Origin: an uncultured Gemmatimonadota bacterium
GTDB lineage: Bacteria > Gemmatimonadota > Gemmatimonadetes > Gemmatimonadales > Gemmatimonadaceae
DNA: 64,000 nt
Direction: 5' to 3'
NCBI GenBank assembly: GCA_946480295.1
Contig: CAMLIT010000006.1
Location: 1-64,000, forward strand
Positions 7,937 to 16,435 of the stretch are shown in pieces. Within the stretch, counting starts at the first letter, position 1. Each line of letters begins with the position of its first letter. The notes under the pieces are model-generated. The model was not told the DNA's origin. It made no database searches and worked only from the letters and a program-made list of their open reading frames with translations. The translations under genes and the position numbers were made by a program.

Positions 7937-8442
7937 TCGTCGTCGAGTCCGAACGGCTGGTCCTCCGGCGCCTGTCGCCGGAGGACGCGCCGTTCGTGCT
8001 CGAGCTGCTGAACGACCCGGGCTTCCTGCGCCACGTCGGCGACCGCGGCGTGCGCACGCTGGAGCAGGCGCGCGCCTACGTGATCGAGGGCCCGATGGCG
8101 AGCTACGACGCGCACGGGTTCGGCCTCTATCTCGTGACGACGAAGGGCGACGGCACGCCGATCGGCCTCTGCGGCCTCCTCAAGCGCGACACGCTGGACG
8201 ACGTCGACGTCGGCTACGCGCTCCTCCCCGCCTTCCGCGCGCAGGGGTACGCCTACGAGGCGGCGAGCGCCGTGCTCTCGCACGCGCGGGAGGCGCTGGG
8301 GCTGACGCGCATCGCCGCGATCGTCCAGGCGGAGAACGCCGACTCGATCCGCGTGCTCGAGCGGCTCGGCCTCGGCTTCGAGCGCACGCTGCGACTCGGC
8401 GCCGAGGGCACCGAGGTGCTCGTCTACGCGCGCGCGATGTAG
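7933..8442 (+). CDS. GNAT N-acetyltransferase (RimJ/RimL type)
   Basis: This 169-aa protein starts with GTG overlapping the previous stop codon. It opens with ESERLVLRRLSPEDAPFV, continues with IGLCGLLKRDTLDDVDVGYALLPAFRAQGYAYEAASAVL (the acetyl-CoA pyrophosphate-binding loop is RAQGYAYE), and then shows ENADSIRVLERLGLGFERTLRL. This is typical of Acetyltransf_3 enzymes acting on protein N-termini or small amines. The substrate is unknown. The 3' end overlaps the convergent gene by 19 bases. Confidence 0.93.
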   Translation: MIVVESERLVLRRLSPEDAPFVLELLNDPGFLRHVGDRGVRTLEQARAYVIEGPMASYDAHGFGLYLVTTKGDGTPIGLCGLLKRDTLDDVDVGYALLPAFRAQGYAYEAASAVLSHAREALGLTRIAAIVQAENADSIRVLERLGLGFERTLRLGAEGTEVLVYARAM

Positions 8443-9701
8443 CGCGCGAGCACCCGCGCGGCGGCACGGCGCTCCCGCCACTCGGTGACCTGCTTCCACG
8501 GGAACAGGCCGCGCCACGCGGCGAGCGTCGCCCCGCGCATGGTGTGGCGAAGCGCGTCCGGGCCGACCCAGCGATAGTAGCCGGTCGCCACCCAGTGCGA
8601 GTGGGTCTGGTGCGCGACGGCAGCCTCGAAGGCGAACGGGTCGGCGCCGCGGGTCAGCGGCCGCACGGCGACCGTCCTCGCGCGTTCGGCGACGCGGAAG
8701 GCGTGGATCGCCCACAGCTCGGAGATCCGCGCGGCGTCGGGCAGGCGGAGGAAGCGCACGTGGCGGCGCGACGGGGTGCGGCCGACGAGCCGGAAGTTGC
8801 TCGTCTGGAGCTCGATCCCGTCGACGAAGCGGCTGAAGAAGGTGGCGGCGATGGCGACGTCGTCGCCCCTGGTGGGCGAGACGAGCACGTGCCCGATCGC
8901 CTGGCCGCCGGCGTGCTCGATGAGCAGGGCGCGGCCCTTCGACGACCGCAGCGCGGCGTGGACGACGGTGTCGAAGCCCGCGTCGCGCACCTCGCGCTCC
9001 ATGCGCTCCAGCGCGCCGCGGATCGGCAGCGCGAGCTGCGCGTCCAGCTCCGGCGTGGTGGGGACGACGGCGGCCCCGCTCCGCTGCGGGGCCCTGGCGT
9101 AGATCGCGCGCGGGTGCCGCACGTACGCGGCGAGGCCGGGGCGCGCAGGGCGCGCCGCGGCGGCATTAGCGGGTCGGGTGGGGCGCGGCGCGGCGGCGCC
9201 GCCGATCGGGCGCAGCCCCGTGAAGCCGATCGCCACGACCGGCGCGCCGGGTGCGTGGCCGTAGTAGACGGCATCCACGCCCGCGGCGACGGCGGCGACG
9301 AGGATCAGTCCGCGCACCTCGCGCTCGCTGCCGCGGAGGATGCCCGTCGTCAGGGGCGCGTGGCCGCGCGCGGCTCCCCACTCGCGCGCCGCGAGCGCGG
9401 CCCGCCTGACGAGGGGCGAGCTGGCCGAGTCGTTGCACCAGCTCCACATCCAGCTGCTGGTCGTCGGGTCGAAGCTGCCGAGGAGCTGGCCGGTGGCGCA
9501 GAGGCCGGAGCCGTCCGGGTTCGTGAAGCGGAGGATCCCGTCGTTCTGGTCGAAGCTCCACGCGGCGTACGACTCGGGGCGCCACTGGACGATGAGCCGC
9601 TCGTAGCGGACGCGCAGGGTCTCGCGCGCCTCGGCGACGGCGGCCTCGAACGTGGGCGAGGTGAGCGCGGTGTACTGGGGGAGCGTCGTCGGGTCGAGCA
9701 T
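8424..9701 (-). CDS. Hypothetical protein with DUF6882-like N-terminal half
   Basis: This 425-aa protein reads from the ATG at 9701; the open frame extends further upstream but that part looks non-coding. Residues about 10-120 (SYAAWSFDQNDGILRFTNPDG, a GQLLGSFDPTTSSWMWSWCNDS block) resemble the DUF6882 family, where a Trp-rich strand set is conserved. The C-terminal half (about 215-425) looks like a separate alpha/beta domain with no recognised motif. There is no signal peptide. An Ala/Pro/Arg linker at about 170-210 separates the parts. Function is unknown. Confidence 0.75.
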   Translation of the reverse strand: MLDPTTLPQYTALTSPTFEAAVAEARETLRVRYERLIVQWRPESYAAWSFDQNDGILRFTNPDGSGLCATGQLLGSFDPTTSSWMWSWCNDSASSPLVRRAALAAREWGAARGHAPLTTGILRGSEREVRGLILVAAVAAGVDAVYYGHAPGAPVVAIGFTGLRPIGGAAAPRPTRPANAAAARPARPGLAAYVRHPRAIYARAPQRSGAAVVPTTPELDAQLALPIRGALERMEREVRDAGFDTVVHAALRSSKGRALLIEHAGGQAIGHVLVSPTRGDDVAIAATFFSRFVDGIELQTSNFRLVGRTPSRRHVRFLRLPDAARISELWAIHAFRVAERARTVAVRPLTRGADPFAFEAAVAHQTHSHWVATGYYRWVGPDALRHTMRGATLAAWRGLFPWKQVTEWRERRAAARVLARYIARA

Positions 9702-9893
9702 GCGTGCGAGGTGCGCGGTGGGAGGGCGGCGCCCGCTCGGTCGGGCGGCCGGGTCGCACCGGGGAGACGATCGCGCGCGCGCGCCTGTCACGGCCGAGTC
9801 GGGCAGCCGCGGGGTGGGACTGGTGCGGGGCCGCGTGCTCGACGTAAGGTACAGAAACGTCCCGCATGAACTCGGATCTGCCGTAGCGTTGCG

Positions 9894-10430
9894 ATGATGC
9901 TCTCCGCACTCCTCGGTCTGCTGCTCGCGGCCGCGCCCGACACGACGCCGCCCACGCCGGCGCCCCCGGCGCCGTCGGCCGCGACACGACGGCTGCCCCC
10001 CGGCACCGTGGCCGACAGCCTGGTGCTGATGAAGTCACTGCGACTGCTCGTCCTGTACGTGGACGGGGTGGCGTTGCGCACGTACCGCGTCGCACTCGGC
10101 CACGAGCCGGTCGGCCCCAAGCGCTTCAAGGGGGACGAGCGCACGCCGGAGGGGCTCTACCGCATCGACGGCCGCAACCCGCAGAGCGGCTACCACCTGT
10201 CGCTGCACGTGTCGTATCCGAACGCGGTGGATCGCGCGCGCGCGAGCCTCTACGGCAAGGAGCCGGGCGGCGACATCATGATCCACGGGCTGCCGCTGGG
10301 CGACGAGTCGGTGGGCAGCGAGCACACGCAGTGGGACTGGACGAACGGCTGCATCGCCGTCACCGACCGCGAGATCGAGGAGCTGTGGCGCGCCGTGCCC
10401 GACGGGACGCCGATCGACCTGAAGCCCTGA
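9894..10430 (+). CDS. L,D-transpeptidase (YkuD family)
   Basis: This 178-aa protein has a short hydrophobic N-terminus (1-13) followed by a Pro/Thr-rich linker, which indicates export. The catalytic signature is present: IMIHGLP with His131, and WTNGCIAV with Cys153. The substrate-binding block RTPEGLYRIDGRNPQSGYHLSLHVSYPN is typical. It would make 3-3 cross-links in peptidoglycan or anchor proteins to it. It is convergent with the YceI gene, with one base between the stop codons. Confidence 0.93.
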   Translation: MMLSALLGLLLAAAPDTTPPTPAPPAPSAATRRLPPGTVADSLVLMKSLRLLVLYVDGVALRTYRVALGHEPVGPKRFKGDERTPEGLYRIDGRNPQSGYHLSLHVSYPNAVDRARASLYGKEPGGDIMIHGLPLGDESVGSEHTQWDWTNGCIAVTDREIEELWRAVPDGTPIDLKP

Positions 10431-10431
10431 C

Positions 10432-11073
10432 TCAGGGAGCGCCGGCGACGCTCGCGTCGACGGTGCGGGTGGCGACGAGGGTCTCCGCGTTCGCGACGAG
10501 GTGGAACTTCACGACGACGCGGTCGCTGGCCCTGAGCATCCCGAACATGGCCGTGGGCGGCCGGATGCCGAAGTCCGTCATGAGGATCGCCACGCTGCCC
10601 TCGGCCTCGACGACGCCACCGGGGAGTCGGTCGGCCCTGACGTCCATCGTCACCTCCTGCCGCTGGCCGGCGACGACGAGGGTCCCGACGGTCTTCACCG
10701 TGTCGCCGTCCGACGCACCGGCGACCGTTCGGAAGGTCCCGACGATGTAGCTGTGCCGCGGATCCTGGCCGGCGGCGAGCGCCTGGCGGAGGGTCCGGTC
10801 CATGGCCGCGTGCCCGCACGAGATGCTCTCGACGGGCACCCGGACGAGGACCTTCTCCAGGGACCTGGCGACCTGGGGCGCGGTGTCGAACGAGGCGTCC
10901 ACTTCGATGCTGGCGGAGAGCGCGCTGGTGGAGCACTGCCACGCGTGGAGGTTCGTGGCGCCATCCAGCCAGAGCCTGCTCTCCGGGCTCACCGCGAGGC
11001 GAGTGCCCTGCGCCCGTGCCGCGGGAGCCAGGGCGAGGAGCAGAGCCAGACTTGCCAGCGTGCGGTCGATCAT
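10432..11073 (-). CDS. YceI-family periplasmic protein
   Basis: This 213-aa protein starts at the ATG at 11073 behind a GGAGGGA site. A signal peptide covers about 1-22 (ASLALLLALAPAARAQ). The rest shows the lipocalin-like YceI pattern: SRLWLDGATNLHAWQCSTSAL, the VPVESISCGHAAMDRTLRQAL block, and then a beta-rich half ending VVKFHLVANAETLVATRTV. YceI proteins bind polyisoprenoid-type lipids in the periplasm. The two cysteines might pair. It is a single gene divergent from its upstream neighbourhood. Confidence 0.9.
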   Translation of the reverse strand: MIDRTLASLALLLALAPAARAQGTRLAVSPESRLWLDGATNLHAWQCSTSALSASIEVDASFDTAPQVARSLEKVLVRVPVESISCGHAAMDRTLRQALAAGQDPRHSYIVGTFRTVAGASDGDTVKTVGTLVVAGQRQEVTMDVRADRLPGGVVEAEGSVAILMTDFGIRPPTAMFGMLRASDRVVVKFHLVANAETLVATRTVDASVAGAP

Positions 11074-11239
11074 CGGGCCATCCCTCCGGCGTGGGTGCCC
11101 GAGCCGTATCCCTGGGCCCATGTCCCCGCGCCTCTGTCTGCGCAGGAACATAGGCCCCTCATACGCGCGATCAGTCGGGTCGCGGCTGATCACGCATGCG
11201 GGAGTGCGAGTGCCGGCGTACGGGAATGCCGGACGACGA

Positions 11240-12163
11240 TCAGTACCGCACGGTCTCCAGCCAGTGGATGCTCAGCGGCATCGTCGTGAAGGGCGCGGAG
11301 GTCTCGTCCTCGATGTAGTACTTGTCGACGCCGATCTCCTTCGCCGTGCGCAGCACGCCGCGATAGTCGATCTGGCCGGAGCCGACGGGGACCTCGGCCT
11401 GGTCGGGATCGGCCGAGCCGGTGTTGACGTTGGTCGGCGTGCCCTTGCGCATGCCCTTGAGATGGAGCAGGCGCCAGCGCGTCGGGTACTTGCGCAGCCA
11501 CGCGACCGGATCGGCGCCGGGGCGCGAGATCCAGAAGACGTCCATCTCGTACTTCACCGCGTCCGGGTCGGTCTCGCGCATCAGGATGTCCATCGGCGTG
11601 GTGCCGGTCGCGCCGGGGACGAACTCGTAGCCGTGGCAGTGATAGAAGAACTGGAGCCCCTGCTGGCGCGCCTCCTTCCCCCACTTGTCGAAATCGGCGG
11701 CGGCGCGGTGGGCGCCTTCCTCGGTGAGCGGGCCGTTGGCGTGCGGGATCCATGCGGTGCCGACGTACTGGACGCCGAGGGTCTTCGCGTCGGCGAGCAC
11801 CGACTGCAGGCTGTCGCGGAGCTGCTCGTAGCCGACGTGCATCGAGGTCGCGCGCAGGCCGGCGCGATCGAGCGCGGCGCGGAAATCGCGCGCGCTCAGG
11901 CCGTAGGTCCCCGCGAGCTCCACCTCGCGGAAGCCGAGGGCGCGCACGCGGGCGAGCGTGCCGGGGACGTCGTTCTTGATGGCGTTGCGCACGCTGTAGA
12001 GCTGAACGCCGAGGGGGCCCTTGAAGTCGCCCTGAAAGTCGAAGTCGTGCGTCGACGTTGCCGTCGATGAGGCGCCGGCGGTGCCGGAGCGGGGAGCGGT
12101 GTGGCACGCGGCGAGGCTGGCCGCGAGCGTGAGGGCGCAGAGCGGGAGTGGGATGCGGAACAT
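11240..12163 (-). CDS. Sugar phosphate isomerase/epimerase-like lipoprotein
   Basis: This 307-aa protein starts at the ATG at 12163. The N-terminus has a lipobox (TLAASLAAC, Cys near residue 19), so it is probably an outer-surface or periplasmic lipoprotein. The mature part begins PLGVQLYSVRNAI and keeps the AP_endonuc_2/xylose isomerase-like barrel pattern, with metal-ligand-like residues in FFYHCHGYEF, YEMDVFWI, LLHLKGM and YYIEDET. Exported members are common near sugar oxidoreductases in Gemmatimonadota, Bacteroidota and Planctomycetota. The substrate is unknown. Confidence 0.9.
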   Translation of the reverse strand: MFRIPLPLCALTLAASLAACHTAPRSGTAGASSTATSTHDFDFQGDFKGPLGVQLYSVRNAIKNDVPGTLARVRALGFREVELAGTYGLSARDFRAALDRAGLRATSMHVGYEQLRDSLQSVLADAKTLGVQYVGTAWIPHANGPLTEEGAHRAAADFDKWGKEARQQGLQFFYHCHGYEFVPGATGTTPMDILMRETDPDAVKYEMDVFWISRPGADPVAWLRKYPTRWRLLHLKGMRKGTPTNVNTGSADPDQAEVPVGSGQIDYRGVLRTAKEIGVDKYYIEDETSAPFTTMPLSIHWLETVRY

Positions 12164-12372
12164 GGAGCTGGACTGAGGGTGGTGGGGCGGCGGGAGGGCC
12201 GGCATGGCGCGAGTGCGTTCGGCGACGCGGTCCCAGTATGCGCCGCCGGAGCGCGGGAGGCCAGTGCGCCGGTGCCTATCGACGCTGCATCCGGACACCG
12301 AGCCCACGGAGGGGAGGGGAGTGAGAGTCTCCGCGACCGTGGGACCCGGCGCCGGATGACGCCCACATCACG

Positions 12373-12777
12373 TCACGTCAGGTGCGCCAGCTGCACGTCG
12401 AGCACCGGCTGGGTGACGAAGGAGCCGTACTTCGCCTGTGCCTCCGACGTCGTGAGCAGCCGCACGTCGAGCACCGAGCGCGCGAGCAGGCCGTGCAGGT
12501 CGCCGAAGGTCGCCGGCAGCCGATCGACATAGACGAGGACGGGCTGATTCCGGAATGTCGGCCGCGCCAGGGCGGGGCGCACGCGCTCGAGCGCCTCGTC
12601 GAGCGGAAGGTCCGGCCAGGGGGAGAGCTCGGCGGAGACGATCGTGCGCGAATCGGAGACGATCGCGCGCGACTCGAGATTTTCCCTCAGCCGAGCGGCG
12701 CGGCTCGTCGCGCAGGCGGCGCAGAGGAGGAGGACGCCGACGGCCGGGAGACGGCCGTGCGGCCACGACGTACGCAT
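12373..12777 (-). CDS. Small lipoprotein with diverged TonB-plug-like segment
   Basis: This 134-aa protein has a lipobox (VGVLLLCAAC). Its second half reads NQPVLVYVDRLPATFGDL, then DVRLLTTSEAQAKYGSFV and VLDVQL. This follows the order of a TonB-receptor plug (PxVYVDG, IEVLK, A..YG, G.I.I) but has lost the conserved Gly residues. It resembles the stand-alone plug protein at 37922-38359 in layout. I infer descent from a receptor plug; a direct function cannot be given. Confidence 0.7.
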   Translation of the reverse strand: MRTSWPHGRLPAVGVLLLCAACATSRAARLRENLESRAIVSDSRTIVSAELSPWPDLPLDEALERVRPALARPTFRNQPVLVYVDRLPATFGDLHGLLARSVLDVRLLTTSEAQAKYGSFVTQPVLDVQLAHLT

Positions 12778-12981
12778 GGCAGCGCTTCACTCTCACTCCC
12801 CACATCCGTCCGCGCGTCATCACCTGGTGCGGCGTCGTACCGGGGATGGACGCATGTGGATGGACACCGGGAGGCGCGAAAGGGTTTGCGGCGCGCGTTT
12901 CGTCGAGGGACGGACGGGCTCGGCCGCCGCGGCTTGCGGTCCGTGGCCGTCGTCCAGAGATTCGCGTCATCAGGAGGCCAC

Positions 12982-13956
12982 ATGTTCATCACGCGTCGCA
13001 TCCTGCTCCCCGCGCTGGCCGGACTTCCGCTGCTCGGCCTCGCGCCCGTGCGCTACCAGGTGCGCGAGTACGTGCTGCCGCGGCCGAACGCGTTCCCGCA
13101 CGATCCCGCCGTCGCCCCCGACGGCGGCGTGTGGTACGCCGACCAGGTCAACAGCTACATCGGGCGGCTCGATCCCGAGACGGGCGCGGTGAAGGACTAT
13201 CCGACGCCGACGCCTGACGCGGGGCCGCACGGGATCATCGTCGCGCCGGACGGCATGGTGTGGTACACGGGGAACCGCGCGGGCTACATCGGCCGGGTGG
13301 ACCCGGCGACGGGGAAGATCACCGAGTACCGGACCGAAGGCGCGCGCGATCCGCACACCCTCGTATGGCACGACGGCCGGATCTGGTTCACCGTCCAGCA
13401 GGGGAACGCGTACGGCGTGCTCGATCCGGCGAGCGGGAAGGTGCGGCTGTGGGACGCGCCGGTGGCGCACGCGCTGCCGTACGGCATCCAGCCCGCGCCC
13501 GACGGCTCGCTCTGGATCGCGCTCTTCGGGACGCACACCCTCGGCCACCTCGATCCGGCGACGGGACGACTGACGCAGGTGACGCTGCCCGATGCCGGCA
13601 CGCGCCCGCGCCGGCTCGCCGTCGACCGCTCGGGGCGCGTGTGGTACTCCGACTACGCGCGCAGCTACCTGGGGATGTACGACCCGAAGACCGGCGCGAC
13701 GAAGGAGTGGAAGACGCCGAACCATCCGCGCGGATTCCCGTACGGCATCGCCGTCGCGCCCGACGGCAAGGTCTGGTTCGACGAGGCGGCGACGAACGAC
13801 ATGGTCGTCTTCGACCCCGCGACCGGGCAGATGACCGCGGTGCCGATCCCCACGAAGCAGGCGATCGTGCGGAACGTGGCGATCGACGCGCGCCGCGGCC
13901 GGCTGTGGCTCGCGCTCAGCGGCACCCAGCGGCTCGGGCGGATCGACCTGCGGTGA
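12982..13956 (+). CDS. Vgb-type (virginiamycin B lyase-like) beta-propeller
   Basis: This 324-aa protein starts at ATG 12982, five bases after a perfect AGGAGG (12972-12977), and has a signal peptide of about 20 residues. The body has about six repeats of the form PDGxVWYxD...IGRLDPxTGxxxEY, each one blade of a propeller like streptogramin B lyase (Vgb). Blade 6 has VWFDEAATNDMVVFDPATG. True Vgb linearises streptogramin B antibiotics, but most environmental relatives have unknown ligands. It is a lone gene, convergent with GH31, with 7 bases between stop codons. Confidence 0.9.
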   Translation: MFITRRILLPALAGLPLLGLAPVRYQVREYVLPRPNAFPHDPAVAPDGGVWYADQVNSYIGRLDPETGAVKDYPTPTPDAGPHGIIVAPDGMVWYTGNRAGYIGRVDPATGKITEYRTEGARDPHTLVWHDGRIWFTVQQGNAYGVLDPASGKVRLWDAPVAHALPYGIQPAPDGSLWIALFGTHTLGHLDPATGRLTQVTLPDAGTRPRRLAVDRSGRVWYSDYARSYLGMYDPKTGATKEWKTPNHPRGFPYGIAVAPDGKVWFDEAATNDMVVFDPATGQMTAVPIPTKQAIVRNVAIDARRGRLWLALSGTQRLGRIDLR

Positions 13957-13963
13957 GGCGTGG

Positions 13964-16087
13964 TCACGACGATCGCACGTCCGACGTCCATCGCACGACG
14001 CGGTAGCCTGGCGCGCGCTCCGCGCCGATGCGATCCATCGTGCCAGCCGGCTGGCTGGCGTCCCAGCGCAGCCGCACCTCGGTGAGCGCGGGCGCGAGCT
14101 CGCCGTTGTCCTCGTAGAGGGTGCACGACGCGCTGCCGTCGCCGAAGCGCACGACGGTGAGCGCGCCCCCCGCCGGGTCGTCGGTGTGGAGCGCGGGGGC
14201 GGCGAGCGGGAGGAGCGTGCCCCCCTTCACGAAGAGCGGGACCTGCTCGAGCGAAGGCGCGACCTCGATGCGCCGGCCGCCGGCGTGGCGCTCGCCGGTC
14301 CAGAAGTCGTACCAGTCGCCGGCGGGCAGATACACGCTGCGCGTCGCTTCGCCGGCGACGACGGGCGCGGCGAGGAGCGCGTCGCCGACGAGGTACTGGT
14401 CGTCGACCGCGTGCGTGTCCGGGTCGTCCGGGTAGTCCATGACGAGGGGGCGGAAGGGCGGGAGCCCCTCGCGGTGGTAGCGCACGAAGGCGGCGTGCAG
14501 GTAGGGCACGAGGCGCATGCGCAGCTCGAGGACGCGGCGGCAGGTCGCCTCGAGACGCTCCCAGTCGGGCGCGAAGCGGCCGGCGTTGTTCGCCTCGCGG
14601 TCGACCTGCTTCCAGGGCGGGTTCCTGATGTACCACGCGTTGATCAGCGCCATCGGCGAGAGGACGGCGGACTGGAGGCGCCTGACGAGGTCCTCGTCGT
14701 TCTTCGCGTCGCGCACCTCGGGGGTCCAGAGGAGCCCGGAGAGGCCGGCCTTCGGCACGCCGCGGATGAAGACCTTGTGGTCGTACAGGTCGCTGTAGAG
14801 GACGTACGGATAGGGGGCGGCGAGGGCGCCGTTCGAGCGCACGAGGCCGTAGGTGCGCTGGCGGCGCCGGTCGAACACCGCCTGGATGGTGTCCTGGTAC
14901 AGGCGGCCGAAGAGGCAGTGCATCTGCTCGCCGTCGGCGCCGGAGGGGAAGCGGCTCAGCTCGGGGAAGGACCAGTTGCCGGTGAAGTCCGAGTTGTCGC
15001 ACTCGTCGAGCTTGTAGCCGGACACGCCTAACGAGACGTGCTCCCGCTCCTGGAAGTCGCCGAAGATGCGCCGGGCCTCGGCATCGAGGAAGTCGGGGAC
15101 GAGCCCGCCCCACACCTCGTAGTCGCCGGCGCGGGGGAGGAGCGCGTCGTAGATCGGCGCGGTGGGGTGCGTGAAGGCGTGCTCCCAGAGGTTGAGGCGG
15201 TAGTGCGCCGCGCCGAGCCGGTCGACGAGCTGCCTGGGCGCGGGGAACTTGTCGCTCCACACGTACGAGCAGGAGTACGCGTGCGTCTGCCAGTGCGGCT
15301 CGAGGCCGAGGACGTCGCAGGGGATCCGGCGCTCGCGCAGCTCGGCGGCGAGACGCAGGACGTCGTCCTGGTCGAAGTCCTGCTCGCAGCGGTACCAGAC
15401 GCCGAGTCCCCAGCGCGGTGGGAGGGCGCCGCCGCCGGCGAAGAGGTTGTAGCGCTGCACTGCCTGGCGCAGCGTCGGGCCGGCGAACACGTAGACGTCC
15501 ACGCCCCGCGCTTCCGGCACCTCGACGAGCACCTCGCTCGGCTGCTGGTTCGAGACGTGGCGTGTGTCCGCGTCGGCGTCCGCGCCGCGCCGGCGGGCGG
15601 GCTTCCGGACCTTGTTGCCGGCGTAGATGGTGGCATAGCGGGCGGTGTCGATCAGGACGCCGTAGCCGCGGGTGGTGGCGTAGAACGGCACGGGCGCGTG
15701 CGAGTCGCCGGAGTCGACGACGGGATCGGCGTTGACGCGGAGCTTCTTCTTCTTCCCTCGCTGCTCGAAGGACTGGAGCTGGAGGCCGAGGCCGTAGATC
15801 GCCTCGTCAGGCGCGAGGGGCACGCGGACGAGAAATCCGCGCTTGGTGGCGCGGCCCGTGGGGGCGACGGGTGCCTGTGCCGCGCGCGGCAGGCGCTCGA
15901 TCGCGGCGCGGTCCGGCTGATACCGGCGGGTCGCGACGGGGGTGATCCGCTCGGGGGTGCCGAGGGTGAACTTCCAGACGCCGGGTGGGAGGGGGGCGGC
16001 GTCCGGGGCGGCGACGGGGCGCAGCGGGGGCAGCGCGGCGCCGGCGGCGCCGGCGGCAGTGAGCTCGAGGAAGCGTCGTCTGTCCAT
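13964..16087 (-). CDS. Glycoside hydrolase family 31 (alpha-glucosidase/alpha-xylosidase-like), Tat-exported
   Basis: This 707-aa protein starts MDRRRFLELTAAGAAG, a twin-arginine signal. The N-terminal beta-sandwich includes the GH31 block EAIYGLGLQLQSFEQRGKK. The barrel follows with PPRWGLGVWYRCEQDFDQDD and DVLGLEPHW, and then GYKLDECDNSD near residue 355, where the Asp of KLDE is the likely nucleophile. RSNGALAAPYPYVLYSDLYD and a C-terminal domain (PLFVKGGTLLPLAAP) complete the family pattern. It should release alpha-linked sugars. The usual WxDMNE around the nucleophile is altered, so specificity is open. Folding before export is implied by the Tat signal. Confidence 0.92.
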   Translation of the reverse strand: MDRRRFLELTAAGAAGAALPPLRPVAAPDAAPLPPGVWKFTLGTPERITPVATRRYQPDRAAIERLPRAAQAPVAPTGRATKRGFLVRVPLAPDEAIYGLGLQLQSFEQRGKKKKLRVNADPVVDSGDSHAPVPFYATTRGYGVLIDTARYATIYAGNKVRKPARRRGADADADTRHVSNQQPSEVLVEVPEARGVDVYVFAGPTLRQAVQRYNLFAGGGALPPRWGLGVWYRCEQDFDQDDVLRLAAELRERRIPCDVLGLEPHWQTHAYSCSYVWSDKFPAPRQLVDRLGAAHYRLNLWEHAFTHPTAPIYDALLPRAGDYEVWGGLVPDFLDAEARRIFGDFQEREHVSLGVSGYKLDECDNSDFTGNWSFPELSRFPSGADGEQMHCLFGRLYQDTIQAVFDRRRQRTYGLVRSNGALAAPYPYVLYSDLYDHKVFIRGVPKAGLSGLLWTPEVRDAKNDEDLVRRLQSAVLSPMALINAWYIRNPPWKQVDREANNAGRFAPDWERLEATCRRVLELRMRLVPYLHAAFVRYHREGLPPFRPLVMDYPDDPDTHAVDDQYLVGDALLAAPVVAGEATRSVYLPAGDWYDFWTGERHAGGRRIEVAPSLEQVPLFVKGGTLLPLAAPALHTDDPAGGALTVVRFGDGSASCTLYEDNGELAPALTEVRLRWDASQPAGTMDRIGAERAPGYRVVRWTSDVRSS

Positions 16088-16428
16088 GCGGGGAGGGATG
16101 GGCGTCGAGGCGAATCTCCCGGGACGCGGCGGGATGTCAAGCGATGGGGTGTTTGGGTGGCGCTCGTGTGATGGGGTGTGGATGCGCGAGGCGAGGGAGG
16201 GGGGCCCCGTCGCCCGCTCGGCGATCCGGCGACGACCGTGCAGGTTATTGCGCGGGTGCCGCGCTGCATAACGCGCGGGGGGCGCAGGTGCCCGCCTCGT
16301 AAACCGCGGCGTGATGAGCGGTTGGCGCGGCGGCCGAGCGCCGTGGCGGGGAAAGGCTGCGCGCGGTTGCAGTGTGTCACCGGCCGTCGCAGTCTAAAGC
16401 GACAGTGTTTTCGCGCGCGCGAAAGGGC
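16088..16428. other. Intergenic stretch left of a cassette-like segment
   Basis: No gene is supported. It holds the start region of the GH31 gene on the left. On the right is a short palindrome (16392-16435) containing TTTTCGCGCGCGCGAAA and flanked by GTCTAA(A)GC and GCGTTAGAC. Confidence 0.45.
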
Positions 16429-16435
16429 GTTAGAC
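16392..16435 (+). other. Truncated attC-like hairpin
   Basis: GTCTAAAGC at 16392-16400 pairs with GCGTTAGAC at 16427-16435 with one mismatch. The right arm contains an exact core site GTTRRRY (GTTAGAC, 16429-16435), identical to the core of the full attC at 17138-17144. At 44 bases it is shorter than known attC sites. It would be the left boundary of a cassette whose gene starts 23 bases later, the normal distance. Confidence 0.45.
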
